This document shows, piece by piece, positions 33,068 to 43,832 of a stretch of 64,000 nt of DNA (the stretch's first letter is position 1; each line of letters opens with the position of its first letter). Both the position numbers and the translations under genes were made by a program. The stretch covers positions 17,936,001 through 18,000,000 of the forward strand of contig JAWQUS010000026.1 in NCBI GenBank assembly GCA_036365455.1. Direction: 5' to 3'. This stretch comes from Macrosoma leucophasiata (Eukaryota; Arthropoda; Insecta; Lepidoptera; Hedylidae). The notes under the pieces are model-generated. The model had not been told where the DNA came from. It searched no databases and saw only the letters and a list, made by a program, of their open reading frames with translations.

Positions 33068-33340
33068 AGGGTTACCTCCCCCCCGAGGGTTTCCGCCTTG
33101 TCGTGGCGGGGGGGGGGGGCTTATTAGTAGTTGGTGGATTGAGCCACACCGGAGAAGCTAAGAGGAGCCCAGCGAGGGAGCGACGTTTGGCGTGGCTCTG
33201 GCCGGTACTCGCTGTTGTGGTGAGGAGACAGCTGGGGAAGAGGTGTACGGGTATTTCGTTGGCTCTGCACCCTATCCCCAGCCGCCTAATGGTGGTTCCG
33301 GTGTCATATGGGGACGTGGTGGGGAGACTTTATTTTTTGC
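33068..33340 (+). other. GC-rich leader fused to LINE C
   Basis: Begins GGGTTACCTCCCCCCCGAGG. C7 (33078-33084) can pair with the long G run at 33108-33119, with CCGCC/GGCGG nested inside it around TTGTCGT. The rest (GAGCCACACCGGAGAAGC... GGTGGGGAGACTTTATT) has no similarity to the AT-rich LINE C coding part that follows. It looks like the 5' untranslated region of a LINE joined to an internal ORF2 position. The frame 33103-33350 over it is probably accidental. Confidence 0.45.
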
Positions 33341-33349
33341 TCTATAATA

Positions 33350-35934
33350 TATATGACAATATTGTTAACTATTTGCCATCTGATCATAGCGGTCAGACAA
33401 TTACTTTTGACGTAGATAAACCTTCCAGCAAAATTGAAAAAACACATAGACCAGTAACATCTGTTAGATTGAATAACTTCAATAATATTTTAAAAGAAAA
33501 ATTATATTTTCAAAATTTTGACATAAGTAGTGCGAATGATTTTTATGCACAATTTTTTGATACTATTAATACACATTTTAATAATATCTTTAAAATTAGA
33601 ACAAGAACCGCAAAGTGTAAATTTAGTTTTTGTGACTGGGCAACTGATGGCATTCGAAGAAGTAGGGAACGATTATTTGAACTTTATGGTCTTAAAACTT
33701 ATATGCAAAATCCAAATTTTAACAAGTATGTCGCTACATATTCAAAAATTTTTAAAAGTGTATGTAAAAACGCAAATTCAGTTTATATAAGCAATAAAAT
33801 TAAAAATGCAGACGATAAAATGAAGGCGACCTGGAAAATAATAAATAGTGAAACGGGCAAAAACAAGCTGTCTGAAACCGTTTCCTTTTGGAGACACCAC
33901 AGGGTATTTTAGGCTCAGATTTAGACATTGCTACACACTTTGAAGATTACTTTGCTAATATTCCATTCAAAATTACGGTACCTTTAAATTCTTCTACTGG
34001 AATATCGATTGACGTTCTTAAAAGGAACGTAGAGCCTTGTCATATTAAATTAACTGTTAGTCATATTAGTCCACAAACAATCATATCCACATTTAATCAG
34101 CTCAAAAACAAAGCTACTGAAGATATTTATGGTATGTCTATTAAAGTGTGTAAATCGATTATTAGTACTGTAGCGCCTTATTTATCTTCAATTTTTAATT
34201 TATGTATTGAGCAGGGAATCTTTCCGGATTTGTTAAAACTGAGCAAAGTCGTACCATTATTTAAATCAGGGGATAGTAAAGACCCGAATAATTATAGGCC
34301 GGTATCTGTTCTTCCCGTTATTAGTAAAGGTTTCGAGAAAGTGATACTTAATCAATTGCTGCAGCACTTTAATAAAAATAAGATCTTACACCACCAACAA
34401 TTTGGTTTCACAAAAGGTTGTAATACAATTGATGCCGGTGTTGCTTTACTTAAACATATTTATGAAGCTTGGGAAGATTCGCAGGATGCTATAGGAATCT
34501 TTTACGACCTTTCAAAAGCATTTGACTGCGTGGACAATAATACGTTAATGTGCAAACTTGAGCACTATGGCCTTGGATGTAAAGCCCTTCAACTTATTAA
34601 ATCATATCTAGAAAACCGGGAACAGAAAATACAAGTTAACGGAGTAAAATCACCAGGCTCTAAAGTAGAAATGGGTGTACCACAGGGCTCGATATTAGGT
34701 CCATTTCTGTTTTTAGTATATATAAATGATTTGCTCCATTTGATGCCCATCAGTGAGCCTAAAACAATTTTATTTGCCGATGATACCTCGCTGGTCTTTA
34801 AAGTGAATAGAAAAGAACCAAATTATGATACTATTAATAAAGCCATACAAGAAGTACATAATTGGTTTACAGTAAATAATCTTGCATTAAATAGTAAAAA
34901 AACTAAATGTATTCGTTTTACTCTTCCAAATGTCAAAAGTACGTACGTAACTTCACGCCTGTAATCCCCGAAGGGGTAGGCAGAGGTAAATGCATGCATT
35001 CAAGCATACATGCAAACACCCACGATTCGCCGGTTACGTTTTGGCCCATGTAACAGGTGGCGAGCCTGTTGACATCTCCGGGCACATTACCAAACTTTGA
35101 GGTACTGGGAAATTTCCAGAAAATGGAAAAATCCCAATAGAACCAGAGATAAAGGCTTTTTCACCATTATCTCTGATAACCCCCTACCCGGGAATCGAAC
35201 CCAGGACCTCAGCGTAGTAGTAGTGGCCTGCTACCACTAGGCTACCGAGGCAGTTAGATAAAAGTTTGATAAAACACAATTTGTTAGTGAAGCTGTATTC
35301 TTGGGTATAAATAACGCTTGATTCAAAATTGCAATGGGGTCCTCATATTAAACTGTTAGGAAAACGTCTAAGTTCTGCTGCTTATGCTGTCAGGAAGATT
35401 AGACAGTTAACGGATGTCGACACTGCGAGACTCGTTTATTTCAGCTACTTTCACAGTGTCATGTCCTACGGTATTTTGTTGTAAGGTCGGGCAGCTGAAA
35501 TTGATTCAATATTTATATTACAAAAGAGAGCTATTAGAGCGATATATAACTTAAATAGTCGTGACTCCTTGAAAGAATTATTCAAGCAAATAAATATAAT
35601 GACGGTCCCTTGCCAATATATTTATGAAAATATATTGTATGCTAGGAAAAACTTGCACTTATTTAAGAAAATTAATGATATACATACTTATAACACCAAA
35701 AATAAAAATAAATTAGTATTTCCAAGTTTTCGCCTATCGAAAACACATAAATGTTTCTTAACATGTTGTATACAGTTTTATAACAAAATTCCGTCCAACA
35801 TTCTTGAACTTACAGATAATAAATTTAAGTCATGTATTAAACGCACACTATGTAAAAATGCGTACTATAGACTCGATGACTATCTAAAGGATAGAGATGC
35901 CTGGACAAATGCTGGTCTAGCTCCACAAGACTAA
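33350..35934 (+). pseudogene. LINE C ORF2: reverse transcriptase, interrupted
   Basis: Endonuclease end and linker are in the frame ending at 33912, and a frameshift near 33885 leads into the polymerase frame (33888-34964). Motifs: NNYRPVSVLPVISK, GFTKGCNT, GIFYDLSKAFDCVDN, MGVPQGSILGPFLFLVYIND and the catalytic FADD at about 34780. At 34940 the frame enters an inverted S1 SINE (34941-35252). After it, coding resumes with decay: FLGINN, KRLSSAAYAVRKIRQL, and an in-frame TAA at 35483-35485 where LINE B has a Trp codon (LLWGRA). The last open block is 35569-35934 (KELFKQINIMTVPCQYIY ... DDYLKDRDAW). It makes no complete enzyme. Confidence 0.85.
34941..35252 (-). mobile_element. tRNA-headed SINE (family S1), full length, inverted
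   Basis: On the minus strand: CTGCCTCGGTAGCCTAGTGG (A box), then GGTCCTGGGTTCGATTCCCG (B box), the S1 body, and the 3' end CTACCCCTTCGGGGATTACA, GGCGTGAAGTTACGTACGT. It is inserted in LINE C; AAAAGT flanks both sides (34935-34940 and about 35259-35264) and may be the target duplication. Confidence 0.9.
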
Positions 35935-36335
35935 ACAATAATTTTGTGAAATGAATGTGCATTGTACTTGATATTGTAAAACATAGTTATAAGTTTCATA
36001 TTGTGAAAATAGTAGTTTTAAAGAACATATTTTGAAAAGACCCTACTGAGTTTTGTTTTGGCAGGTTTTTTCTCAGTAATGTGGGCTTTGGAACTCTGCC
36101 AGTGAATGACAAAGAATGTCCCACATTTTTTTGTTTAGTCTTATCTTGCCGTTTGTAAAAGAGAGTATGGAACATTCTGTTGATACCTTTTTTTATTATT
36201 AAGTATTTTTGGACTATTATTAATTTATTTACTTTGACATATTAATCAACGTATCAGTTGTTATTCGCTTTAATTTTATATTTGTAATTTGACCTATCAC
36301 AAGCAAATTCTATTATTTCCAAGTGATTAAATGAA

Positions 36336-37394
36336 TTTTTGAGTTTTTTTTTGAGTTTTGCTCATTTATGTGCTTTGCGGCCACGATGAGTCCGCACATT
36401 TAAGTTTTTCACTGCAAAATTAAAAATAGTTTCATGATCCCAAGCCCTGGTGACCGGCACATCTACAACAATTTACGTAATAAATATTGAATTTCGCATT
36501 TCGGGGAGCCTTGAAGTCGAGAGGATAACTGTGTCCGTACACATCATTAAATACAGTACCTAAACAGTACTCTCCAATTTAATGTATTTTATCAATGTTA
36601 TTTATTTACCAAACAACTGTTTATAAAAATAAACAACATTGTATCCTATTACGCCATACAAGAGCAGCTCAATGTTAGCTCAGACATTTTAAAAGCTTTT
36701 AAAACCTTACAAGATTGGCATTTGAAGTGTCAATGTAGGTATCTCTGACGGCCTTAAGTGGTGCGGTTGGAAGTTTTCCTGTCCGGCTTCGGCGCGGACA
36801 TGCGGCTTGCGGAGGTCGCTGGAGGTCGCGATGTTCCTACCGGACTGCTGGCAAGTGCCCAGTGATTCATTACTGTGGCGGGTGTGACGTTTTCCCCAAT
36901 GTGTATAGAAAAAGTAACCAAATGCATTTTTTAAATTTTTGCTCATTTATCGTAGAACGTAGGGAATCTGAGTTATATTACACCAGATCGGGGGTAAGTC
37001 AGGGCAGAAACCCCTCTACCAACTGAACGGTTATTAATAAAAATTCTAACGATACGGCAGTACTACGTATAACGTAATTTAAAGGAAAACTATCACACTC
37101 AAGTTGGCTTTCCTAGTTCGCGACTAATAGTTTTCCTTTTAAATTCATTAGGTGTATTAAGTACTATCATTCTGATTTTTTCACCTGTTCAATTACCACC
37201 GTTTAGTCCCGTGTTAAGTGCCCCCCCCCCCGCCTTCTTTTAAGAAAAAGGGAGGACAATAAAATTAACTCTAGCAAAACTTTAAAGCTTAGCTTTAACT
37301 ATTTTACAAACGGATCGTTTGTCTGAAAATGGTTTTCTCAAATCCTTAATACATATTTGTCAAACACCTATCCACACACCACAACACGATGATG
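36336..37394. other. No gene; partial GGGTTCCGT-type repeat
   Basis: The stretch 37075-37250 resembles the inner part of the 1290-1905 repeat (GGAAAACTATCACACTCAAG). It contains an inverted duplication (about 37078-37093 against 37128-37144, loop of about 35 nt). A GC-rich patch at 36745-36880 has no supported exon. Confidence 0.5.
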
Positions 37395-38135
37395 ATACGT
37401 TTAGGTATTTATTTATTTGCATAAAATGTAGGTTACAGTGATAACAAAGATTGTTAGCGGCCTTATACATTTTGTCGACATACGACGTGCAAATTAATAA
37501 TAAAAAAAATAAAAAAAAAATCAATAATTAATTAAACCAAGTCAACATAATATAAAACGATAATTACCACTAAATTAAATATTATACAAGTTTAAAATGT
37601 CAGACGTGTTTCTAAAGTCAAATGAGTAATCATCACAACATTATAAGCACAATGTAAGTATCTAATCGTCCAAACATATATAATCAAACAAATATAGTCA
37701 AGCAGTGTCATAACTTGGATTGAAAAGCTGTGGATTTTGTATAAACATCGACGACACAACGCAGCTTCTCGCTTCATACAATATTGTACATATTTAAATG
37801 TCAAATACTGTTACACAAAATCATAATGTCAATAGGTACATGATAAAAATACATGTCAAATTAATTTTGTAAACAATTCCTTTTTTTGGCATGTCTACAT
37901 AGCCAAAAAAATATAAAATAGTACGCGATTAAGTCCCGTTTACAATATAAAAATATGTCTACATATTCAGTAAATGAATAGAAGCATTGTTCAATGAGCC
38001 ACAATTTAAGTTTTCTTACAAATGTGTTGAAAGGAAAAACTTTCAGATCTTTGGGTAAACTATTAAATATAACTACACACATAACATAACAGTTATTCAT
38101 GTACATAGTCGTTCGAGGTTCGACTTTTGGCAGTA
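37395..38135 (-). pseudogene. LINE D, 3' end with ORF2 C-terminus
   Basis: On the minus strand the C-terminal tail of a LINE ORF2 is readable: LLPKVEPRTTMYMNN, CVVIFNSLPKDLKVF, TFVRKLKLWLIEQCFYS. It is followed by a 3' untranslated region ending in AATAAATAAATA near 37405. Part of its sequence (ATAGTACGCGATTAAGTCCC) recurs at 63705-63745, so the family has other truncated copies. Not the LINE B/C family by sequence. Confidence 0.7.
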
Positions 38136-38699
38136 AGTACTATTCTATATTACGTTGAGCGAGACGCGCGGACGATAGGCTTTTCTTTTGCAATACAGTC
38201 AAAGTCTCATTAGCCCACTTCCGGCATGAAATCTTCAAAAGTGATGAAGCTGCAAATGGGGGTTTAGTCCTCCGCTTAATTTTAAACGAGTTGGTACCTT
38301 TGTACCACTGCATTAGTGCCATTAAATAATGGTTTTGGTTAATTACCTAACTTTTGTATTAGTAGCAGTTAATACAAATATTTCTGAACTCAAATGTACC
38401 AATGTAAATATGTCGATTGTTCTTCAGTCTTCTAGTTTATTTAGATTTCCACACTCCACGTGATTTCGTTTTCTGGTGCAGCACAATCGAATGGAGATCC
38501 TCAAGAATTGATTAATTAATTATTCAGTTGAGACAATGTTTTCTGTTGTTTTACATCATAAAGGTCTGGGCCGCTTTCGATAAAAACGAAGCTATAGAGA
38601 CCAAAAACTTGTCAATGAGAGGAACACAGACGATACCTACCTGTGTGGGTGAGTTACGTAAGTGAGTATCTTCGGTATATTATACTTATTTTTAATACA
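38136..38699. other. No recognisable gene
   Basis: AT-rich; a minus-strand frame at 38140-38322 has no domain. Confidence 0.45.
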
Positions 38700-39060
38700 G
38701 TATATTATATACATGACACACGTTGCCACCCCTAATATAATTAGAACCACCCAATTTTCTCTTTGTCAGCCGATAATAACGTATTGCATTTCATCTTGGG
38801 GTGGGACATACAAAACCAATCTTCAAGTCTTGAAAAAGCTCAAAGAGCATTATTGAAGGTCAGCTTTTTTAAACCTTGTTTATATCCAACTACGCTTCTT
38901 TATGAGGATTGCAAAGTGTTTGTAAATTATTTGTTCTCCAAACTATACTTACTGCCCATTCCAAAAACCCGTAAGCTAAAGAAAATAATAATAAAAGACG
39001 AAAACACAATATTATTAACATACCGTTTCGTAAGATAACATATCACCCAACTGTTGGACT
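38700..39060 (+). pseudogene. LINE E fragment, ORF2 region after the polymerase
   Basis: Plus-strand blocks LCQPIITYCISSWGG, then after a one-base shift near 38835 EKAQRALLKVSFFKP and YPTTLLYEDCKVF. They match the segment after the polymerase in LINE ORF2 proteins (pattern ITYGI..WG ... AQR..LK ... YPT..LY). It lies head-to-head with LINE D and may belong to the same family. Confidence 0.65.
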
Positions 39061-39261
39061 TCTTTCTTTGACCTTACCTTAACAATAAAATTAATAGAAT
39101 CTTACAAGATCATCATTAGACTTACTCCCGCTGTAAAATATTAATTACTAACTGGCTGGTTAAAAAATCATACCGAAGAATTACTCACTTTTCTAAAATA
39201 ACGGATACTTTTACTCTGTCAAACATCCACCCTTTCATTCAGCCTTTCCCACGGTTGCATC

Positions 39262-39905
39262 TTGTTTTTAGGGTTCCGTACCCAAAAAGGAAAAAAGGAA
39301 CCCTTATAGGATCACTCTTGCGTCTGTCTGTCTGTCTGTCCGTCTGTCACAGCCAATTTGCTCCGAAACTACTTGACCGATTGAGTTGAAATTTGATGAA
39401 TATATGTAAATTGGTGACCCAAAGATGAACACGTCAAGTAAAATAATACATTTGAACAAGGGGGCCACTTTCGGGGGGTAAATCAAAAAATTAAATAAAA
39501 AATATTCGTAAACTGTGTCGTGTGACATATCAAATGAAAGAAGTTGTTGTCAGCATCTCAGATTTATTTTTTTAATAATTTTTGCATAAACAAATTTGAA
39601 GTTATTTAAGAAAAACGACGAAAATTTACAATTCCCCCCTCCCGTACCTCCGAAACTACTGAACTTAATATTTTGAAAAAAATGTGGAAAATAGTTCTTT
39701 GCCTATAGATTACTGGAAAACCTATAAGAGGTTTGAGTATTCAAATGAAATCGAAAATTCTTAATAATATAACCTCCCCTGCCGGTACCACCGTAACCGC
39801 TATATCCCTGCATTTTAAATCTGTAATATTTTCAAAAATATTTATTAAAATTACGAAACCCTCACCACGCGAGTCGAACTCGCACTTGTCCGGTTTTTTT
39901 TTATT
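39262..39905 (-). repeat. GGGTTCCGTA / CACTTGTCCGG repeat, copy 1
   Basis: About 640 bp from TAGGGTTCCGTACCC to CGCACTTGTCCGGTTTTT. It includes the AGGAACCCTTATAGGATCAC block, GTCTGTCTGTCTGTCC, TTGACCGATTGAGTTGAAAT and ACTGTGTCGTGTGACATATC. On the minus strand it starts CCGGACAAGTGCGAGTTCGA, which contains a B-box-like GAGTTCGACTC. A second copy with the same orientation is at 52665-53312. Confidence 0.8.
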
Positions 39906-41299
39906 AGTATTTCCCTACATTACTTTTATTTACCTTACCTACACGAACAGTTTTTGCAGTTTATTTTAATGATTCCGGTCTTATTACATACATTAATTTA
40001 TAATGGATGTTTTGCTTAAATATTAGGTTCCATTTTTACAATATTCTTCTGTTAGTTATGTAATGCACGAACTTTGTGTGTTAAACTTATATACATATAT
40101 TTTTCTTCCTTCACAAAAAGCCCTTATTACAGATTATTTTATAATCTACTTTGGGTACAGTTGTGACTATTCCATATTTTATATTATTAGCCTTAGATAC
40201 TTATTTAACATTGTAACATTAGTGCTATGTTTCTTTTTTCTTTTTGTGGCATGTAATAAACATTTTTATTTTTTATTTTATTTTTATTTACGTTGCTGGC
40301 AATGCTGGCTCATTAATGATAAAAAGTGACTGATTAAACATATCTGCAAAAACGTTAATGTTCCGAAATGTTATTCGCTGTGTTGATGCGTAGCTTTGTT
40401 GCGATCACAGAAATGCAGCGGCGATGTCAAGCGCTCGCGCTGTGATACGAGTAGCAGCCATGTACTAGCTTTGTGTGACTGTGGGAGATAGTTATAGAGA
40501 TAGCTCACCAGCCATCACACACAACAACACACAATCACACAAGGAACACAATGATTTTCAAACGAAGACTTCCTACCCCGAATGAAGAACGTGTCTTTAC
40601 TATTTTGTAATTTTTCAAACGAGTAGGTACTTTTATTTAAATTGCTTTATATAATGGAATGTACTAATCGCTCCTGTAACATACCTATAGGTAGTTATTT
40701 AACGTTATATTATCACACGATGTTTAACGAACACAACAAGCATGAAAGCTGAAATGACGCCTGTTTATGTAGGCATAAACACACGTAATTTCACCCGTGC
40801 ACATACAGGTTTGATGATCGCTCTTCCTTCCTCTATAAAACTGAACATCGAGCCCCTCAGGCGACATACTCGTAAATTACGGGAATGACAATGAGTCGCG
40901 TTACCATATCACGTCTTGCTGTAATCAGCCTGTCAGTTCAGTCCAAAACTGTTTTATTTGTATTACTTACTACCGAAGTACTTCCATGTTAAAAATTACG
41001 ATCATAACTTTTGAGATCACGCGGATCGTATAAATAATTTAACTCAATTCGTCAAGCAACCGTTTCTCGGTTTCTCGGTATGTGTTTCTCATTTTCTTAT
41101 TATATCTTTGAACAATGACCTTTGCTTAAATTTTACTGATATTAGAGAGGCAAGGAATAAACATTACCTACTGATATTTGAATAAGAAAGTGCTTTGTAC
41201 TGTATGTTACGTGCTTATTCAGTGCACATAATAATATAGGTTGGTGTAAGAAGTGCGCGGAGTGAAGGCACGCACACAGCGTGTGTGTAACACGAGTGG
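39906..41299. other. No recognisable gene
   Basis: AT-rich, inside the inferred LRR gene intron. Frames at 40063-40329 and others are low-complexity. An ACACA-rich patch lies at 40515-40550. Confidence 0.45.
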
Positions 41300-41406
41300 T
41301 GTTGTGATGTGTGGTGTGTGTGGTGTGAGTGGTGTGTGTGGTGTGTGTGGTGTGTGTGGTGTGTGTGGTGTGTGTGGTGTGTGTGGTGTGTGTGGTGTGT
41401 GTGGTT
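41300..41406 (+). repeat. 9-bp minisatellite GGTGTGTGT beside a splice donor
   Basis: About twelve tandem units. In the minus-strand transcript it is a CACACACCA array starting about 12 nt inside the intron after the donor at 41417. The Gly-Val-Cys frames over it are not genes. Confidence 0.9.
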
Positions 41407-41417
41407 TTTGTACTCAC

Positions 41418-41489
41418 AGGTCGCGCAGGTTGGTGGCGGACAGCAGCGCGTCGGGCGGCAGTCGGCTGATGTTGTTGTTCGACACGTCT
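41418..41489 (-). CDS. Leucine-rich-repeat protein, internal exon (one LRR)
   Basis: A 72-nt exon, exactly one 24-residue LRR, on the minus strand. The acceptor (GTTGTTGCAG) precedes it and the GTGAGT donor follows it; both introns are phase 2. The translation is DVSNNNISRLPPDALLS then ATNLRD, with a split Leu codon at each end, matching the LxLxxNxLxxLPxxxLxxLxxL consensus. It is the 5'-most LRR exon seen, so the gene's start lies beyond it (further right) and was not recognised. One-LRR, 72-nt, phase-2 exons are a hallmark of LGR-type hormone receptors, though not exclusive to them. The CA-rich array just inside the following intron may affect splicing. Confidence 0.8.
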
Positions 41490-42121
41490 CTGCAACAACA
41501 CATCACTTGTTTACTCAGATATCCTCCGCAGCTCCGGTATACTACTTATTAATTATTTATACCACTGTGAGGAACAAAGGTTCAACAGTCATGAGGTGAG
41601 TGGAGGAAAAAATGGCAATAATTATGTTCTATGAAGATCTTCTGTCTATATGTATACGTAGTTTAGTTAGACAGATTTTGAAAGTTCCAATGCCGAAGCC
41701 GACCGTTTACGATCAAATAGAAAAACTCAACTATGTATCTAGAGCTGTTCTCACATAGACTTGCTTTCAGAAGAAATTAATTTATGCCAGCCACACATAC
41801 TACGTTCTAAAAAAAATTGGGTTTGTATAAGTAAAACGTAGCGTGAGTGGCTACAATTTTTGCACAAACACATGCAACAAACATCATTGTTAGCTTGTGC
41901 AAGATTAAATTTGCTCAAACAAAATGTGAGGAGTGTGGCCGGCATCTATATACCTATATAAAAATCAATGCCACTTTTCGTTGTAATTTTGTAACTCGAG
42001 AACGGGCTCACCCACAAAATAGATCTAATCCGTGGGCTCACCTATCCAAACCAAATGTTTAGGCTTTGTTCGGTCTATTTAGTAAGTAGGTAGATGATTT
42101 GTGTGACGTTTGCACAATAAT
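41490..42121. other. No recognisable gene
   Basis: Two opposed small frames at 41751-42062 lack domains. No repeat named. Confidence 0.45.
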
Positions 42122-42286
42122 CTTAATAATTGTTTTTTATATTATTTCGCATTAACACATGCTTGTGAAATATATTTTTATTTTTAAAGACTTTTGCCTA
42201 ACTAGCATAGTTGGTAATAGATGGCGCTGCTGCTACCATAAAGCAATGCAATAGATGTGAAGGAAAGATTTGACAAATCGGGCAGG

Positions 42287-42360
42287 GCTTCAGTAGCTCA
42301 ATTGGAAGAGCGGCTGGACTAGATTCCCAGTAGGCCGCGAGTTCGAGTCTCGCCTGAAGT
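42287..42360 (+). tRNA. tRNA-like core, copy 3 (probably not a functional tRNA)
   Basis: A box TAGCTCAATTGG, B box GAGTTCGAGTC; acceptor and T stems intact, anticodon arm defective as in copies 1 and 2. Differs from them by a T-to-C change in the variable loop (TAGGCC). Confidence 0.5.
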
Positions 42361-42595
42361 CAAATTTTTCTTTCCATTTTTCTTTAAAAATAAAATATAT
42401 TTCACAAGCATGTGTTAATGCGAAATAATATAAAAAACAATTATTAAGGGTAAAAGCGACTTTTTTACGATATTCAATAAACTGAAAAGTCTATTATATC
42501 GGTTGCCTAACTAGCATAGTTGGTAATAGATGGCGCTGCTGCTACCATAAAGCAATGCAATAGATGTGAAGGAAAGATTTGACAAATCGGGCAGG

Positions 42596-42669
42596 GCTTC
42601 AGTAGCTCAATTGGAAGAGCGGCTGGACTAGATTCCCAGTAGGTCGCGAGTTCGAGTCTCATCTGAAGT
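42596..42669 (+). tRNA. tRNA-like core, copy 4 (degraded)
   Basis: As copy 3, but the last T-stem base before the acceptor stem is changed (CTCATCTGAAG), which weakens the fold. Confidence 0.45.
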
Positions 42670-42674
42670 CAAAT

Positions 42675-42790
42675 AAAATATAGCCTATGTTACTTTGGAA
42701 AGATGTACATTCATAATGGTGAAAGAGTTTTTAAAACCGGTCCAGCAGTTCTTGAGCCGGCATAGTAGGCGTTTGGTCCGCTGAGTTTCG
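42675..42790 (+). repeat. Fragment of the TAGCCTATGTT-type interspersed repeat
   Basis: Contains ATATAGCCTATGTTACTTTG and AAAACCGGTCCAGCAG, matching the internal and 3' parts of the family at 5993-6192 and 45087-45278. The 5' start is missing. Confidence 0.5.
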
Positions 42791-42799
42791 TCCGATTCG

Positions 42800-43832
42800 G
42801 GCAAAACGACTACGTCCATTGTTCTTCATATTTTTGAGTGGCGATTGGTCCGCAACTTTTTTTATGGAGTAACGTCAGCCAACAACATAATGAAGTATTA
42901 AATATTTTTATTTTTCTTTATGGTAAGTAAGTACATATTCTCTGGCATAAATTGCACTTGCTATTATTTAAACAAGCTATTATTGTTCCCAAGCACTGCT
43001 GTCTCTTTCTTACTTTGGTACCTACGTGATTGGTTAAAAGGGTAAAAGTAATAAAATTATCTTTTGTTTTATTACTTTTACCCTTTGTAATTTGCAAAAT
43101 TTTGAGAATCCTTATCTTTAACCCGTGGCATCGTCTCGCTCGGTAACAAATTACTTTACTTAGAGGTGCGATGTAGAGCACACGTAATTTTGTTATGTGA
43201 TTGAGTGGTAACAGTTTGTGAGTGAATTGTTTGCCAAAGGTAAGTTAATTTAGAATATTATCGTTAAAATGTACTTTTGTCGGAAACTTAATGCTGTTCT
43301 GTTTATTATTATGTGTATTATATATGTATTATTTATAGTTATGTTGTTAAATTATAAGAAAAACAAGATGTAGAAGCCCTCAAAAAGTTTTCATTCTTTT
43401 ATCAATATAATTTATATACAGTGCTTATCAAGAAATATTACACATCGAGCTTAGGCAAGAGATAATCGGCTAATTTTGAGTTAGTAGGTATCTCTGCTGC
43501 ACAAGGGCGAGATTCCAGACCTTCCTCCCAAGGAAATCCCTTTGTATCTTACTTATATCTACGCCAGTGTGTCCCCCCTATATGAGCAAATTTTCTGTCC
43601 TTCGTGTCCCCCACGACGTGAAGACCTCAGCAATGGTTTAGTTTGTAGTTTTTTATAGACTAGTCCGGAACTGATGGAGCTAAAAGGGTTCCGTCGCGCC
43701 ACGATATACCTACACCCCGATAATCTCAGGCTGTGAGCCACCTGCGCTCGCCGATTGTCCGAGTAGACTCGTACCGTCACAAAAGAACCTACGAGTTCTA
43801 CCTAAGAGTTTACTAGAGCCCATTTAAAAAAC
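42800..43832. other. No recognisable gene; palindrome at 43037-43086
   Basis: Unique-looking apart from the palindrome listed separately. Small minus frames (42918-43181 and 43559-43780) lack domains. Confidence 0.45.
43037..43086. repeat. Perfect 20-bp palindrome, 10-nt loop
   Basis: Arms 43037-43056 and 43067-43086 are exact reverse complements (AAAGGGTAAAAGTAATAAAA). Confidence 0.9.

Larger units (their letters stand above)
33345..36335 (+). mobile_element. LINE C (same family as LINE B), with SINE insertion
   Basis: Coding similarity starts inside the endonuclease C-terminus (YLPSDHSGQTI), runs through the polymerase, and a 3' untranslated region follows to about 36335 (ATTAAATGAATTTTTGAG). 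It shares the 3' hairpin region CTACTGAGTTTTGTTTTGGC...CTTTGGAACTCTGCC with LINE B. ORF1 and most of the endonuclease are absent. Confidence 0.85.
42122..42672 (+). mobile_element. Tandem tRNA-like unit with inverted arms
   Basis: Two head-to-tail copies of the unit seen at 3921-4440, with a 309-bp period (cores at 42287 and 42596). The first core is bracketed by 68-bp inverted arms (42122-42190 and 42381-42448) differing by one base of length. After the right arm comes a spacer (GGGTAAAAGCGAC, ATATTCAATAAACTGAAAAG) and the second core, cut soon after its CTGAAGTC end. No clear flanking duplication was found. Confidence 0.85.

Noticed and set aside
41253..41599. Cys/Val/Gly-rich and Thr/His-rich frames
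   Set aside because: Translation of the GGTGTGTGT array; the real coding unit here is the 72-nt LRR exon on the minus strand.
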